Of a DNA stretch of 64,000 bases, positions 16,668 to 27,752 are shown piece by piece (the first letter of the stretch is position 1; each line of letters starts with the position of its first letter). The notes under the pieces were generated by a model that made no database searches, was not told the DNA's origin, and worked only from the letters and a program-made list of their open reading frames with translations. Source of the DNA: Bacillota bacterium. GTDB taxonomy: Bacteria > Bacillota > UBA4882 > UBA10575. Where the stretch lies: positions 1 to 64,000 of the forward strand of contig DUOH01000032.1 of the NCBI GenBank assembly GCA_012838955.1, written 5' to 3'. The position numbers were made by a program, and so were the translations under genes.

Positions 16668-18275
16668 TCAAGTGTCGGCGCAGGAGGGGCCCTTATTACC
16701 CTTCTTTTTTCTTCCTTGCTGTTCTAGAATACCATATTCAATACTGTCCACCAACGCTTGCCAGCTGGCTTCAATAATGTTCTCCGAGGCGCCCACTGTT
16801 CCCCAGTGCTTATGACCATCGGAGGTATCAATTAAGACACGGACGGCCGCGGCGGTCCCTTTGTTCTCTTCCAGAACGCGCACTTTATAGTCGACCAAAT
16901 TGAAGTCTTTAATTTCTGGGTAAAAACGGAGTAAGGCCTTGCGAATCGCCATGTCCAAGGCATTAACCGGACCGTCGCCTTCTGCGGCGGTTAATTCTTC
17001 TTCTCCATTGACTGTAACTTTGATGGTAGCTTCTGTCAAAGCCGGTTGATTCCCTCTCTTCTCCACAATAATCCTGAAGCCGTCCAGAGAAAAAACCTCA
17101 TCATATAAGTCAAAGGCTTTTTTGATCAGGAGCTCAAAAGAAGCCTCGGCTGCTTCAAATTGATAGCCCAGGTTCTCTAGCTCTTTGAGCTTATCAGTTA
17201 ATTCGCTAATCTTCGGGTGATCTTTGGTGAGATCGGGCACCAACTTTTCGGCTTTAATCAACACTGTACTGCGTCCGGCTTGATCCGACAAGAGGAACCG
17301 GCGTTCGTTGCCAACGGAAGACGGGTCAACGTGTTCGAAAGTATGCATATTCTTTTTGACGGCGTCTATATGCATACCGGCTTTATGGGCAAAGGCCGAT
17401 GAACCAACATAAGGCAGGCGTGTGTCATGGGTCAAGTTGGACAGTTCCGAGATGAATTTGGATGTTTCCGTTAAGGCGCTTAGATTAGGGGTGATGGCTG
17501 ATTCATACCCCAGTTTGAGGAGGAGGTTGGGAATGATCGTGCACAGGTTGGCGTTTCCACAGCGTTCGCCGTAGCCGTTGAAGGTCCCCTGTACTTGAAG
17601 TGCGCCTTCTTGAACCGAAAGGATGGAGATGGCCGTAGCCATTCCACAGTCGTTATGGATATGAACACCAAGGGGGGTAGTGATTACTGAACGCACCTTA
17701 CGCAGAATCTCTATGGCTTCATATGGTAAGGTTCCACCGTTGGTATCGCAGAGTACGATAAAATCCGCTCCACCGCGCAGAGCGGCTTGTAAAGTCTGAA
17801 TGGCATATTCAGGGTTGTGTTTAAATCCGTCATAAAAGTGTTCCGCATCATAAATCACTTCTTTATTATGTTTCTTTAAATAGGAGACAGAGCCTTCAAT
17901 GATCTTCAAATTCTCTTCCAAGGAAACACGGAGGACTTCATTGACATGAAAGTCCCAGGATTTGCCGAAGATGGCGATGGCGGGGGTACCGGCTGTCAGC
18001 AAGTTTTGGAGGACAGGATCATTCTCTTCGGTGTTTCCTGCCCGTCTGGTGCTGCCAAAAGCCACCAATTTAGCGTGGGAAAACTGATAATTGCTGATTT
18101 TACGGAAGAATTCCATGTCCTTAGGATTGGAACCCGGCCATCCACCTTCAATATAATCCACTCCAAGCTCATCAAGTTTCTTTGCAATCTTGATCTTGTC
18201 TTCCACAGAGAAATAGACATTTTCACCTTGGGCGCCGTCACGTAGAGTAGTATCATATATCAAGACTTTGGACAT
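16668..18275 (-). CDS. cimA: (R)-citramalate synthase
   Basis: A 535-residue DRE-TIM metallolyase condensing pyruvate and acetyl-CoA to citramalate, the threonine-independent entry to isoleucine. Residues 8-14 read DTTLRDG; DYIEGGWPGSNPKD and HIHNDCGMA are family signatures. HKAGMHIDAVKK supplies the metal-binding region. The C-terminal LeuA-type allosteric domain starts near 410. Length and the EGGWPGSNPKD motif favour the CimA/TIGR00977 group over 2-isopropylmalate synthase. AAGGAGG precedes the ATG on the minus strand. Confidence 0.93.
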   Translation of the reverse strand: MSKVLIYDTTLRDGAQGENVYFSVEDKIKIAKKLDELGVDYIEGGWPGSNPKDMEFFRKISNYQFSHAKLVAFGSTRRAGNTEENDPVLQNLLTAGTPAIAIFGKSWDFHVNEVLRVSLEENLKIIEGSVSYLKKHNKEVIYDAEHFYDGFKHNPEYAIQTLQAALRGGADFIVLCDTNGGTLPYEAIEILRKVRSVITTPLGVHIHNDCGMATAISILSVQEGALQVQGTFNGYGERCGNANLCTIIPNLLLKLGYESAITPNLSALTETSKFISELSNLTHDTRLPYVGSSAFAHKAGMHIDAVKKNMHTFEHVDPSSVGNERRFLLSDQAGRSTVLIKAEKLVPDLTKDHPKISELTDKLKELENLGYQFEAAEASFELLIKKAFDLYDEVFSLDGFRIIVEKRGNQPALTEATIKVTVNGEEELTAAEGDGPVNALDMAIRKALLRFYPEIKDFNLVDYKVRVLEENKGTAAAVRVLIDTSDGHKHWGTVGASENIIEASWQALVDSIEYGILEQQGRKKKGNKGPSCADT

Positions 18276-18310
18276 AAGGAGATGCCTCCTTCCGATTAAG
18301 TATTGGTCTT

Positions 18311-18339
18311 ATTTTATGCGAGGATAAGTTGAGTGTCAA
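18311..18339 (-). promoter_or_regulatory. Sigma-A promoter for cimA
   Basis: On the minus strand TTGACA (18339-18334), 17-base spacer, TAAAAT (18316-18311). The expected start lies about 30 bases before cimA, leaving no room for a T-box or leader. Confidence 0.8.
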
Positions 18340-18467
18340 TATTCTATGCACGTTTTTGTGAGAAAATGCTACAAACCCTCTTACCTTGTCACACAGGACA
18401 AGCCCCGTTCATAAAATAAAGATGCGCCTCTATAACATAAGGATTTTCTAAGAGAGGGATTTGAAGC

Positions 18468-19715
18468 ATGGGCCGTTGGGCATTGGTTAAGGTTGAAGAA
18501 TTACCACTGGGCGAAAGACCGTTATCTTTTGGGACAAAAGGCCGTGACGTGCGGGAACTCCAAACAATTCTGCGGGAGTTAAGATTGTTGCCGTACGAAC
18601 CAACCGGGGAATATGATTATCTAACCATGGAGGCAGTAAGGAACTTTCAAAAGAGTTTTTCCATTTATCCGGATGGGAGGGCCGGATTCAAGACCATTAG
18701 GATGTTGAAGGAACCCGGCATCCAGGAACGTCTATATGTACAAGTCGGGGAGCAGGCGAGTTTGACGGCTCTCGGGTTGGCGAAGCAAGTCAACTCGTTA
18801 GCTTTCAAGAACCCGGAAAACAGAAGGAAGATTAAGCAACAACCTGCCAACGGGGATATGCTAATCGAGAAACGGGAAGTCTGGACGGCCGGGTCTGATC
18901 TGAACTGGGAAGAGATCCGGGGCGCAGGTTACTCCGGATTTTTGCTGGAGACGGGTCATGAGATGACTGCAGAGAAACAAAGAGACAGCCGCGGAAGGGC
19001 CATACGGGAAGAGTTGAAGACTTTTAATCTGTATTTATCGGTAGACACCAAGGAGAATGAGGAAGACTCCTTTGTTCAAAAAGGAGTTGTTTATGACCTA
19101 AGGGGGGAGAAGCGCATCTCCGGAAAGACCCGGAGGAAGGTCAGTAAACGGGGACTCCTGTACGGGCGGTTGAAGCAGAGGGGGAAGGATAACGACTCTT
19201 TAGTCTTTTGGTGGTTATCTCCGGGTGAGAAGATTTATTACACTCTACCTACTCCTCAGGAAGCAGACGGAATAATCGTTACTCCGTCTATCCGTGTGGA
19301 GAACGGTTACTCCCATCAGGTGTGGCAGCGGGAGATTAGAAGACTGATCCAGGTTTACCCTTGTACCAGAATCCTGGCGTATTTTGATTTAAGAGGACGG
19401 GAGAGGATTGGAGATGGGGAAGAAAACAGGCTTACCTATTATGAGACGAAAGCCTTACGTTTATCCGGCATGAGGTCTGGCGTCATCACCCGGCGCCGGT
19501 TGGAAGACGAAGGGTGGATCCATGTTTGTTATGAAAAAGATGGCGAGGGAAGAGAGGCCTTGCTTTCTGATGTTCACACCTTGCGAGGAATCTTAGTCCG
19601 TGTGGACCGTTTGAATTTAGCCGGGGTGGTGATTACCGGCGCCGGTTTTCTTCAGGAGCGGTTGTCAATCGAACTGAACCGTTTTTTTACCGCCGCTCCT
19701 AGAAGGTGGGTCTGA
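18468..19715 (+). CDS. Peptidoglycan-binding-domain protein, perhaps GH18-derived
   Basis: A 415-residue protein without a clear signal peptide. Residues about 20-80 form a PG_binding_1 domain (GRDVRELQTILRELRLLP through DYLTMEAVRNFQKSF). The rest shows segments reminiscent of a TIM-barrel glycosidase of the GH18/YaaH kind: ILAYFDLRG in the middle and VDRLNLAGVVITGAGF near the end. I cannot find the DxxDxDxE catalytic motif, so the barrel may be inactive or unrelated. It lies directly upstream of a SipL-like gene, which suggests a role in spore envelope or cortex. Confidence 0.6.
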   Translation: MGRWALVKVEELPLGERPLSFGTKGRDVRELQTILRELRLLPYEPTGEYDYLTMEAVRNFQKSFSIYPDGRAGFKTIRMLKEPGIQERLYVQVGEQASLTALGLAKQVNSLAFKNPENRRKIKQQPANGDMLIEKREVWTAGSDLNWEEIRGAGYSGFLLETGHEMTAEKQRDSRGRAIREELKTFNLYLSVDTKENEEDSFVQKGVVYDLRGEKRISGKTRRKVSKRGLLYGRLKQRGKDNDSLVFWWLSPGEKIYYTLPTPQEADGIIVTPSIRVENGYSHQVWQREIRRLIQVYPCTRILAYFDLRGRERIGDGEENRLTYYETKALRLSGMRSGVITRRRLEDEGWIHVCYEKDGEGREALLSDVHTLRGILVRVDRLNLAGVVITGAGFLQERLSIELNRFFTAAPRRWV

Positions 19716-19819
19716 ACCGATAATTCTATGCATATGAATTAGGTGTGAACCCCCGTGTGTGAAAGCCCTAGAAAGGAGGGTAGGGTTGCGGGTGGATTCT
19801 ATTTAAGGAGGGAGATAGT

Positions 19820-21433
19820 ATGCTGAAATGTCGGTACGAAGAGGTTAGAACAACGCAGGTTCTGGTCGCGGATGAACAGGTCGTTTTTTTAGAAGGTGAA
19901 CTGGTCTTACCTGATGATTGCCGGGAAGTGCGGAGGATCTACTCCTGCCGGGGTTACCTGGGAGAGATCAGAGGCGAGCTGGACGGAAAGAGCCTATCCC
20001 TTTACGGGCAGGTTGAAGCGCACCTGACTTATGAAGGACAGACCGGAGAGGAAGAGAGACCGGAATATGGATATAACTGGCAAGGAACAGAGGCGATTAT
20101 TTTTACGGAAAAGATTGTCTTACCTGAAGTAGCTAGCGGGCAAAACGTGGAGTGGGACTGGGACGCGGAGCTTCTTGCTTTTTCCATGGAGGTCTTATCC
20201 GGGCGAAAGGTCAGATTCAATGCAGAAGTCGGTGTAAAGCTTAGAGCAGGGGTGGAAAAAGCTCTCACCTTCCTAAATAATCTGGAGACAGAAGCCAGGA
20301 TTGAAACGGTTAAAGAACGGATCGTCCCGGAGGAGTTGGTGGCAAGCGTTAAGGGTAGTAAAGAAGTGAACAATCAGTATCAAATATCGTACCCTAAGGC
20401 TCCGATTGCCAGGATTATCGGGAGTGATGCCAAACCGGTCGGGGTGAAGGCGGCTGTTTCCAGGGGACGAGTTACTATAGAGGGCTTTGTGGAGGTTAAT
20501 ATGGTCTATGTTTCCCTGGGCGCCGATGGAGAGGAGAACGGAGTTAAAGCAGTGAACTGGAATCAGCAAAACGGGGGGGCCCTTCCTTTCCAGATTGTTT
20601 TAGAGGAACCAAAGGCCCAAACGGAACAGGTCACTTTTGCCCGAGTCTGGGTGGAGTCTTTGGCTCTGACTTCTCCCCATCCGGAAGTTTGCCGGGTGCA
20701 AGCTGTATTGGGAGCGAAGGCGGAACTGATCAACCCCCGGACTGCGCAAGTAATCGTAGAGGCTACTGCGGAAGCTGAGATCCTGGATGTCCTGCGCCAG
20801 GATTGTGAAGTGGAAGAGATTGTCGGCGAAGCGGAGAAGGTATTACGGTTGGAAAAGAACCTAACTCTGCCTACAGAAAGCCCCAACCTCGAGGAGATAC
20901 TGCTGGTCTCCTCTTCCCGGCCGCAGATAATTGAGTGCCAAGCCGACGCGGATCGGGTCTTTCTCGAAGGCGAAGTCTACTTTACCCTTATTTATCTCGG
21001 TGAGGGAGAAACGGATGCCGTGCTGACGAGTGCGTTCTGGGGACCGCGGAGCATGGATAAGGCTGTCTTTGGCGAATTTATTGACCTACCGGGTGTAGAA
21101 GAAGGAATGTCCGCCTCAGTTTACCTGGAGGAAGATGGAGTTGATCTGGAGATCCTGGATGAGCGTTCCGTACAGGTAAATGTTACCTACCGGGCGCGAG
21201 TAACCGTGAAAGCTAAACGAATGCTCTCTGTAGTCCGGGACTGCGCCTTGGTTACCGAAGATGAACGCCCTAAACCCAGTATGCTCTTTTATTTTGTACA
21301 AAAGGACGATAACTTGTGGAAAGTGGCCAGACGCTATAATACCACAATGAAGGCTATTGCCGATGCTAATAACCTGTCGGAAGAAGAAGGGTTGGTGGCA
21401 GGGACAAAACTGCTCATCCACAAAAAGAGATAA
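19820..21433 (+). CDS. SipL/SpoVID-like spore coat morphogenetic protein
   Basis: A 537-residue protein built of repeated beta domains of the SPOCS/DUF3794 type, seen as recurring VEGEVxxxLIYxG-like segments (for example FLEGEVYFTLIYLGEGETDA), and ending in a LysM domain at about 487-535 (YFVQKDDNLWKVARRYNTTM). SPOCS plus LysM is the layout of clostridial SipL, which links the coat protein SpoIVA to the forespore surface. No signal peptide, consistent with action in the mother-cell cytoplasm. GGAGGGAG precedes the ATG. Confidence 0.85.
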   Translation: MLKCRYEEVRTTQVLVADEQVVFLEGELVLPDDCREVRRIYSCRGYLGEIRGELDGKSLSLYGQVEAHLTYEGQTGEEERPEYGYNWQGTEAIIFTEKIVLPEVASGQNVEWDWDAELLAFSMEVLSGRKVRFNAEVGVKLRAGVEKALTFLNNLETEARIETVKERIVPEELVASVKGSKEVNNQYQISYPKAPIARIIGSDAKPVGVKAAVSRGRVTIEGFVEVNMVYVSLGADGEENGVKAVNWNQQNGGALPFQIVLEEPKAQTEQVTFARVWVESLALTSPHPEVCRVQAVLGAKAELINPRTAQVIVEATAEAEILDVLRQDCEVEEIVGEAEKVLRLEKNLTLPTESPNLEEILLVSSSRPQIIECQADADRVFLEGEVYFTLIYLGEGETDAVLTSAFWGPRSMDKAVFGEFIDLPGVEEGMSASVYLEEDGVDLEILDERSVQVNVTYRARVTVKAKRMLSVVRDCALVTEDERPKPSMLFYFVQKDDNLWKVARRYNTTMKAIADANNLSEEEGLVAGTKLLIHKKR

Positions 21434-21444
21434 AAGTCTAGCCT

Positions 21445-21480
21445 AAAGTAGCCACCTGTGACCGGTGGCTACTTTATTTT
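21445..21480 (+). terminator. Terminator after the SipL-like gene
   Basis: AAAGTAGCCACC (21445-21456) pairs with GGTGGCTACTTT (21464-21475), then ATTTT. Confidence 0.9.
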
Positions 21481-21605
21481 ATGGGAAAGGTAAAACCGGT
21501 GGGGTTGACAACAAAGAGGGTTTGTTTTATATTTATTGGTTGATGGGGTATAGATGGTTTCTCCTAAACGCTTATCCAATCATCATAATAGCTGGAGGTG
21601 TAGGG

Positions 21606-21851
21606 ATGCCTACTTATGATTACGCTTGTTCGTCTTGTGGGGATTTTGAGTATTTTCAAAAAATAACTGACGAACCCTTGAAGACTTGCCCCAAATGCGG
21701 TAGTGCAGTAAAACGGTTGATTAGCAAGAACGCTAATATCATATTTAAGGGGCCGGGTTTCTATATCACCGACTCCCGGAAACCGGATTATGAGAGTAAA
21801 GCCAAGGCAGAAGCCGGGGAGAACGGTAAGAAAGAAACTAAAGCCTCATAA
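21606..21851 (+). CDS. FmdB-type zinc ribbon protein
   Basis: An 81-residue protein. The first 45 residues form a zinc ribbon, MPTYDYACSSCG with CxxC at 8-11 and CPKC at 28-31, matching the FmdB/CxxC_CxxC_SSSS family of presumed regulators. GPGFYITDS (about 56-64) is also typical; the tail is rich in Lys, Glu and Ala. I take ATG 21606 after TGGAGGTG as the start; a longer reading frame extends upstream but lacks similarity. Confidence 0.88.
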   Translation: MPTYDYACSSCGDFEYFQKITDEPLKTCPKCGSAVKRLISKNANIIFKGPGFYITDSRKPDYESKAKAEAGENGKKETKAS

Positions 21852-21889
21852 GGGAAGAATTTAAACAAAAAATTTTAACAATCAATAAT

Positions 21890-21915
21890 AAAAGGTCACT
21901 GACCAGTGACCTTTT
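21890..21915 (+). terminator. Terminator after the FmdB-type gene
   Basis: AAAAGGTCACTG (21890-21901) pairs with CAGTGACCTTTT (21904-21915); the small loop means the inner pairs probably open. Confidence 0.8.
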
Positions 21916-22054
21916 ATTGGTGTATAATGGTATGTAGCACGCGCCGTTTCTACGTAATGGTCTTTTTGCCAAGACCGCTTGAGAACATAGGGAATGCATA
22001 ATGAATATTGGCGCGAACGAGGGGTCAGAAGAGTTTTTCTAAGGAGATGTTTAT

Positions 22055-23734
22055 ATGAAGCAACCGGTCTTCCGTGAAGTGCAAAACCGCTTGAAAGAGG
22101 AAATATGGCAGGCTTGGGCAAAGGCTAGCCAGGAAGGGCTGTTACCTGAACCCACCGGTGATATTGAGATCTTGCTGGAGATCCCCAAGGAAAGGGTACA
22201 TGGAAACTTCGCTACTAATCTTGCATTTGTTTTGGCCAAACCCGCCCGTCGCGCTCCGCGGGAAATTGCAACAATACTAGTTGATAAACTGGTCGATTCA
22301 GATCTGGTTAACCAGGCGGAAGTGGCCGGACCCGGATTCATTAACTTTTTTCTGAAGCAATCTTGGTTGAATAGGGTACTGGTCGCGCTGGTGGAGGCGC
22401 CGGAGGAATATGGCAGAGTAGATGATCTGGCTGGAAAAAAGATTCAGCTTGAATTTGTCAGCGCTAATCCGGTCGGCCCAATGAATGTGGTTAATGCCAG
22501 AGCCGGGGCTTTGGGTGATAGTTTAGCTAGGCTTTTTAAGTTTTGCGGCGCGGAGGTTGCCAAGGAATACTACATCAATGACTACGGGATCCAAGTTTAT
22601 ACTTTGGGCCGCTCTATTGATGCCCGCTACCGGGAATTATTAGGGCAAGAGGTTGTCTTCCCGGAAGATGGCTATCAGGGTGAGTATATTTATGACTTGG
22701 CCCGTGCTTTGATCGAGGAAAAAGGCCGATCTTTACTGGAGATGTCGGAGGAAAAGCGGATCGAAGCCTGCCGAGACTGGGGATATAAAAAGATACTTGC
22801 ATCCCAACAAAAAGATTTGGCGGATTATGGAATCATCTACGATCAATGGTTCTCCGAACGAAGCTTGCATGAGGCGGGCCGGGTGGATCAAGTTGTGGCT
22901 GAAATGAAGGAGAGAGGCCTGTTATATGAAGAAGAGGAGGCCGTTTGGTTTCGATCCACCGAATTTGGAGACGATAAAGACAGGGTAGTCAGAACTGCCG
23001 ATGGCCGCACTACTTATTTTGTGGCGGATATCGCCTACCATTTAAACAAATTTGCCCGGGGCTTTGATCATTTGATCAATATCTGGGGGCCGGATCATCA
23101 TGGTTACATCCCCAGAATGAAAGCGGCCATGGCCGCCTTCGGCTTTGATCCGAACCGGCTCGAGGTTTTGATCGCCCAACAAATCAATCTTTTAAAAGAG
23201 GGAAAGCCCTTTAAAATGTCTAAACGGCGTGGAGAGTTTATCACCATGCGTGATCTCTTGGAGGAAGTGGGAAATGACGCAGCTCGCTGGTACTTCTTGA
23301 TGCGCAGCCCTGACAGTCATCTGGATTTCGACCTGGAACTGGCGAAAAAAGAGACAGCGGAAAACCCCGTTTTTTACGTGCAATACGCTCACGCCAGGAT
23401 CTCCAGTATCTTTAGGCAATTGGATGGGGAATTCATCCCGGATCCGGAGTTCATCGCTTCTGTGGTCTGGGAAGATGATGAAAAGGAGATTCTGGAGAAA
23501 GTGGCGGTCTTTCCAGAGGTGGTGAGCGGCGCCGCCCGGGAGCGGGAGCCGCACAGACTGACAAATTACCTTTTAGATCTGGCCACACTCTTTCATTCAT
23601 ATTATAATCGTAAACGGTTTTTAACAGAGGAGGAGCAGTTAACCAAAGCCCGAATTTTGCTGGCTTATGCTGTACAGAACGTTGTCCGGAACGGGCTGGG
23701 CTTATTAGGTATATCCGCTCCGGAACAGATGTAG
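22055..23734 (+). CDS. argS: Arginyl-tRNA synthetase
   Basis: The 559 residues match class I ArgRS. The N-terminal Arg-S domain includes HGNFATNLAF (about 49-58). The position of the HIGH signature reads GPMNVVNARAG, with NVVN at 144-147 in place of H-x-G-H; the second signature KMSKRRG is intact at 387-393. The C-terminal DALR anticodon-binding domain has NYLLDLATLFHSYYN and ends in Met, as ArgRS usually does. The NVVN variant may be normal in one ArgRS subgroup. The next gene starts 11 bases after the stop. Confidence 0.94.
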   Translation: MKQPVFREVQNRLKEEIWQAWAKASQEGLLPEPTGDIEILLEIPKERVHGNFATNLAFVLAKPARRAPREIATILVDKLVDSDLVNQAEVAGPGFINFFLKQSWLNRVLVALVEAPEEYGRVDDLAGKKIQLEFVSANPVGPMNVVNARAGALGDSLARLFKFCGAEVAKEYYINDYGIQVYTLGRSIDARYRELLGQEVVFPEDGYQGEYIYDLARALIEEKGRSLLEMSEEKRIEACRDWGYKKILASQQKDLADYGIIYDQWFSERSLHEAGRVDQVVAEMKERGLLYEEEEAVWFRSTEFGDDKDRVVRTADGRTTYFVADIAYHLNKFARGFDHLINIWGPDHHGYIPRMKAAMAAFGFDPNRLEVLIAQQINLLKEGKPFKMSKRRGEFITMRDLLEEVGNDAARWYFLMRSPDSHLDFDLELAKKETAENPVFYVQYAHARISSIFRQLDGEFIPDPEFIASVVWEDDEKEILEKVAVFPEVVSGAAREREPHRLTNYLLDLATLFHSYYNRKRFLTEEEQLTKARILLAYAVQNVVRNGLGLLGISAPEQM

Positions 23735-23745
23735 GGAGGGTAATA

Positions 23746-24531
23746 ATGGGGTATGAACAGACTTTTTCCCGGAATCCTTGGCAGATCATCAAGAAGACAG
23801 CAGTTGATCTTTACAACCATATGACGTATACGGCGGTAATGAGTGTACTCTGGCTAATTACAATGATACCGGTTGGGTTTATTGGCATTTTATTTTTGAC
23901 TGAAACCGGAAAAAACCCAATCGGTGTGTTATTACAGTTAGTACCGATCGCCGTTCTCTATTGCGCATTCATTCTTGGCCCGGTACACTGTGGCCTGTAT
24001 TACTTGGCCGGAGAGATTATAGAGGATGTAGCCCGGCCGGGAAGTTTGTGGAAGGGATTACGGCAAAAGTATGCCTTGGCGGCCAAAGTTTATGCTATAT
24101 ATTCATTTATTTTACTCTTTACCATAGTCGATTTTTATATCGCTTTCTTTTTGTTCTCTGCGCTTTCCATGAAGATTATCGGTATCATCCTCTTTTATAT
24201 GCAACTTTTTCTGTTAATGATCGGTATTTATCTCCCCGGTTTTATTGTACGGCAAGACAATACAGTGAGTAAAGTCTTTAAGAAAGCCGTCTTCGTTGTC
24301 TTGGACAATACTATTTTAACCTTGGTAATGGGCGTGATTTATTTACTGTTTCCTGTTTTAGCGTGCTTTATAAAGTTTCTCCTCCCTTTACTGATGTTTG
24401 GGTACGGTGGATTTCTGCAATTTGCCGGAGTGAGAACTTTCTTCGGCATCCTCGCTAAATATCCGGATCCGGTAAGCCAAGAGACTAACCTGCCAGAACA
24501 GGACGGGCAGGAGCATTTGCCAGACAAGTAA
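23746..24531 (+). CDS. Integral membrane protein, DUF624-like
   Basis: A 261-residue protein with about five or six hydrophobic segments (for example around residues 25-50, 65-90, 115-145, 150-170 and 190-230) and a charged C-terminal tail. The arrangement recalls DUF624/YesL proteins, but I see no decisive motif. GTAGGGAGG precedes the ATG and it follows argS closely, so the two are probably co-transcribed. Confidence 0.7.
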   Translation: MGYEQTFSRNPWQIIKKTAVDLYNHMTYTAVMSVLWLITMIPVGFIGILFLTETGKNPIGVLLQLVPIAVLYCAFILGPVHCGLYYLAGEIIEDVARPGSLWKGLRQKYALAAKVYAIYSFILLFTIVDFYIAFFLFSALSMKIIGIILFYMQLFLLMIGIYLPGFIVRQDNTVSKVFKKAVFVVLDNTILTLVMGVIYLLFPVLACFIKFLLPLLMFGYGGFLQFAGVRTFFGILAKYPDPVSQETNLPEQDGQEHLPDK

Positions 24532-24588
24532 TGGAGGTTTATTTTTATAAGTCAGTTATACTATTACCCGACGAAATGATCTGAATAA

Positions 24589-26232
<1,644 letters not shown>

Positions 26233-26239
26233 GAGATTT

Positions 26240-26275
26240 CGAGAGCCTGAATAGAAGTTCGGGCTCTTCTTTTTC
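26240..26275 (+). terminator. Terminator after pyrG
   Basis: AGAGCCTGAA (26242-26251) pairs with TTCGGGCTCT (26258-26267) with one wobble, followed by TCTTTTTC. Confidence 0.85.
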
Positions 26276-26366
26276 AGCCAAGAGATTAGTGGGAACTCAT
26301 TTTCAGCAGGAAATGCCAGGCCATTTGAGGAACTGGTAAAGGTGGAGAAATTTTGGGGGTGTTGCT

Positions 26367-27215
26367 TTGATTATAGAAAGAATAAGACAAAAGTATGCCC
26401 AAAACAGAATAGACTACAGAAGAAAGGTCGCTCAGGTTATTGGGTGGATTGTGCTTGTTTTGGCCAGTCCTGTCTTCATGCTCATCGATGCGGTGCGTCC
26501 CAGCAGTTCCCGGAAGATTCTCCTCGCTTATTTATGGTTTATGGTTATTTTTCTGTGCTTAACAGCCGTCTGTTATTGGAGTAATGATAGAATCGTCTCC
26601 AAGCTGCAAAGCTTATTGGGGCGCTTCTTCTATCCCCAGGAAGAAGCGGTGGCCTTGAATAAAGACACTGCTGAATTGGTAAATCGTTACTCCGTGATGT
26701 TTAATATTAATCCCCAGTTGATTAACGCCATCATTCAAGTAGAGAGCAACAATAATCCGAATGCCCGTTCCCCCAAAGGCGCCGCGGGTTTAATGCAGAT
26801 TATGCCAGCGGTTTGGCGGCAATATAATCCCCATTCCCGGTGCGACGGTAGGCATCTGCCGGGAAAGGTCGATCATGGAACAGATTGTATTTACAGTGTA
26901 GAAGCTAATATCAGAACAGGCGTGCGTCATCTACGCTTTCTCATCGATTATTTTCACGGGGAAATTGGAATGGCGATTGAAGCGTATAATGCCGGGATAG
27001 TCAATGTTGACCTCGACAGAAACAGGCCGAAATTCAAAGAAACCAGAGATTATTTACATAGGATTGCCACAGTAATGGCGCCCGCCACCACTCCCAGTAT
27101 TACCAGAAGACTCTCCATGGCAACACGCTCAAAGGTTTTGGTCAGAAGAATGCTGATTATTTCGCAAATGCTATGGGGGATCCTCATCTTCTGGCTGTTC
27201 AAGAGGGTTCTATAA
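26367..27215 (+). CDS. Membrane-anchored lytic transglycosylase (SLT domain)
   Basis: A 282-residue protein. Two hydrophobic segments (about 22-42 and 52-72) anchor it, followed by an SLT/lysozyme-like domain at about 105-230: VESNNNPNARSPKGAAGLMQ with catalytic Glu near residue 126, then IMP, and AIEAYNAG. A basic stretch and a C-terminal hydrophobic helix (about 255-280) close the protein. The TTG start follows GGGGGTG. The neighbours yabQ and divIC suggest a role in cortex or septal wall, but that is inference. Confidence 0.87.
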   Translation: MIIERIRQKYAQNRIDYRRKVAQVIGWIVLVLASPVFMLIDAVRPSSSRKILLAYLWFMVIFLCLTAVCYWSNDRIVSKLQSLLGRFFYPQEEAVALNKDTAELVNRYSVMFNINPQLINAIIQVESNNNPNARSPKGAAGLMQIMPAVWRQYNPHSRCDGRHLPGKVDHGTDCIYSVEANIRTGVRHLRFLIDYFHGEIGMAIEAYNAGIVNVDLDRNRPKFKETRDYLHRIATVMAPATTPSITRRLSMATRSKVLVRRMLIISQMLWGILIFWLFKRVL

Positions 27216-27305
27216 TTATTCCTACCATGGCATAAATTATTATTTAACCGGAATAGAGTGGTAGGGAAGGTGTTAACTTCAATGTACAGAAGGAGGAGGA
27301 GACTG

Positions 27306-27614
27306 GTGGAGTTCATCAACTGGCAACTAAGCTCGATGTCTATCTTGTTTATAACCGGTGTGATCTGGGGTTTACTTTTTGATCTACATAATTATATCAA
27401 GAAAAAAAGTGGCGTCGGTCGAGTAAAAAAGGCCGGTGGCCTCAGGGACTTTTTCTTCTGGGTGTGCTCATTTTTTCTAATCCCGCCCCTGATCTTCGTT
27501 GCCAACTGGCTCGAACTCCGGCTATATGTCTGGTTCAGTATAGGAATGGGGCTCATTGCTTATTACTGTCTGTTCCATCCATCGTTGGCGTCGGTGTTTG
27601 GGTTTAAAGGATAA
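27306..27614 (+). CDS. yabQ: Spore cortex protein YabQ
   Basis: A 102-residue membrane protein with three or four hydrophobic segments. It resembles YabQ, needed for cortex formation in Bacillus: an early FLxGVxxGLLFDLHN-like segment (ITGVIWGLLFDLHNYIKKK) and a later KAGGLRDFFFWVCSFFL. I choose GTG 27306, five bases after AGGAGGAG; the frame opens earlier, at 27258. yabQ usually pairs with yabP and precedes divIC; here divIC follows but yabP is at 54714. Confidence 0.78.
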   Translation: MEFINWQLSSMSILFITGVIWGLLFDLHNYIKKKSGVGRVKKAGGLRDFFFWVCSFFLIPPLIFVANWLELRLYVWFSIGMGLIAYYCLFHPSLASVFGFKG

Positions 27615-27752
27615 AGTACATTCCAATTACCGTACTGTCAATTGGCAGGAAAGAGTAGAGAACCAGCGAAGTATAATACGATTGTCGGTAAGAATACCAA
27701 GATGGTTCAGGTGGAATAAGATCGAGGTTAACAGGGAAAGGGGAGGCTAATT

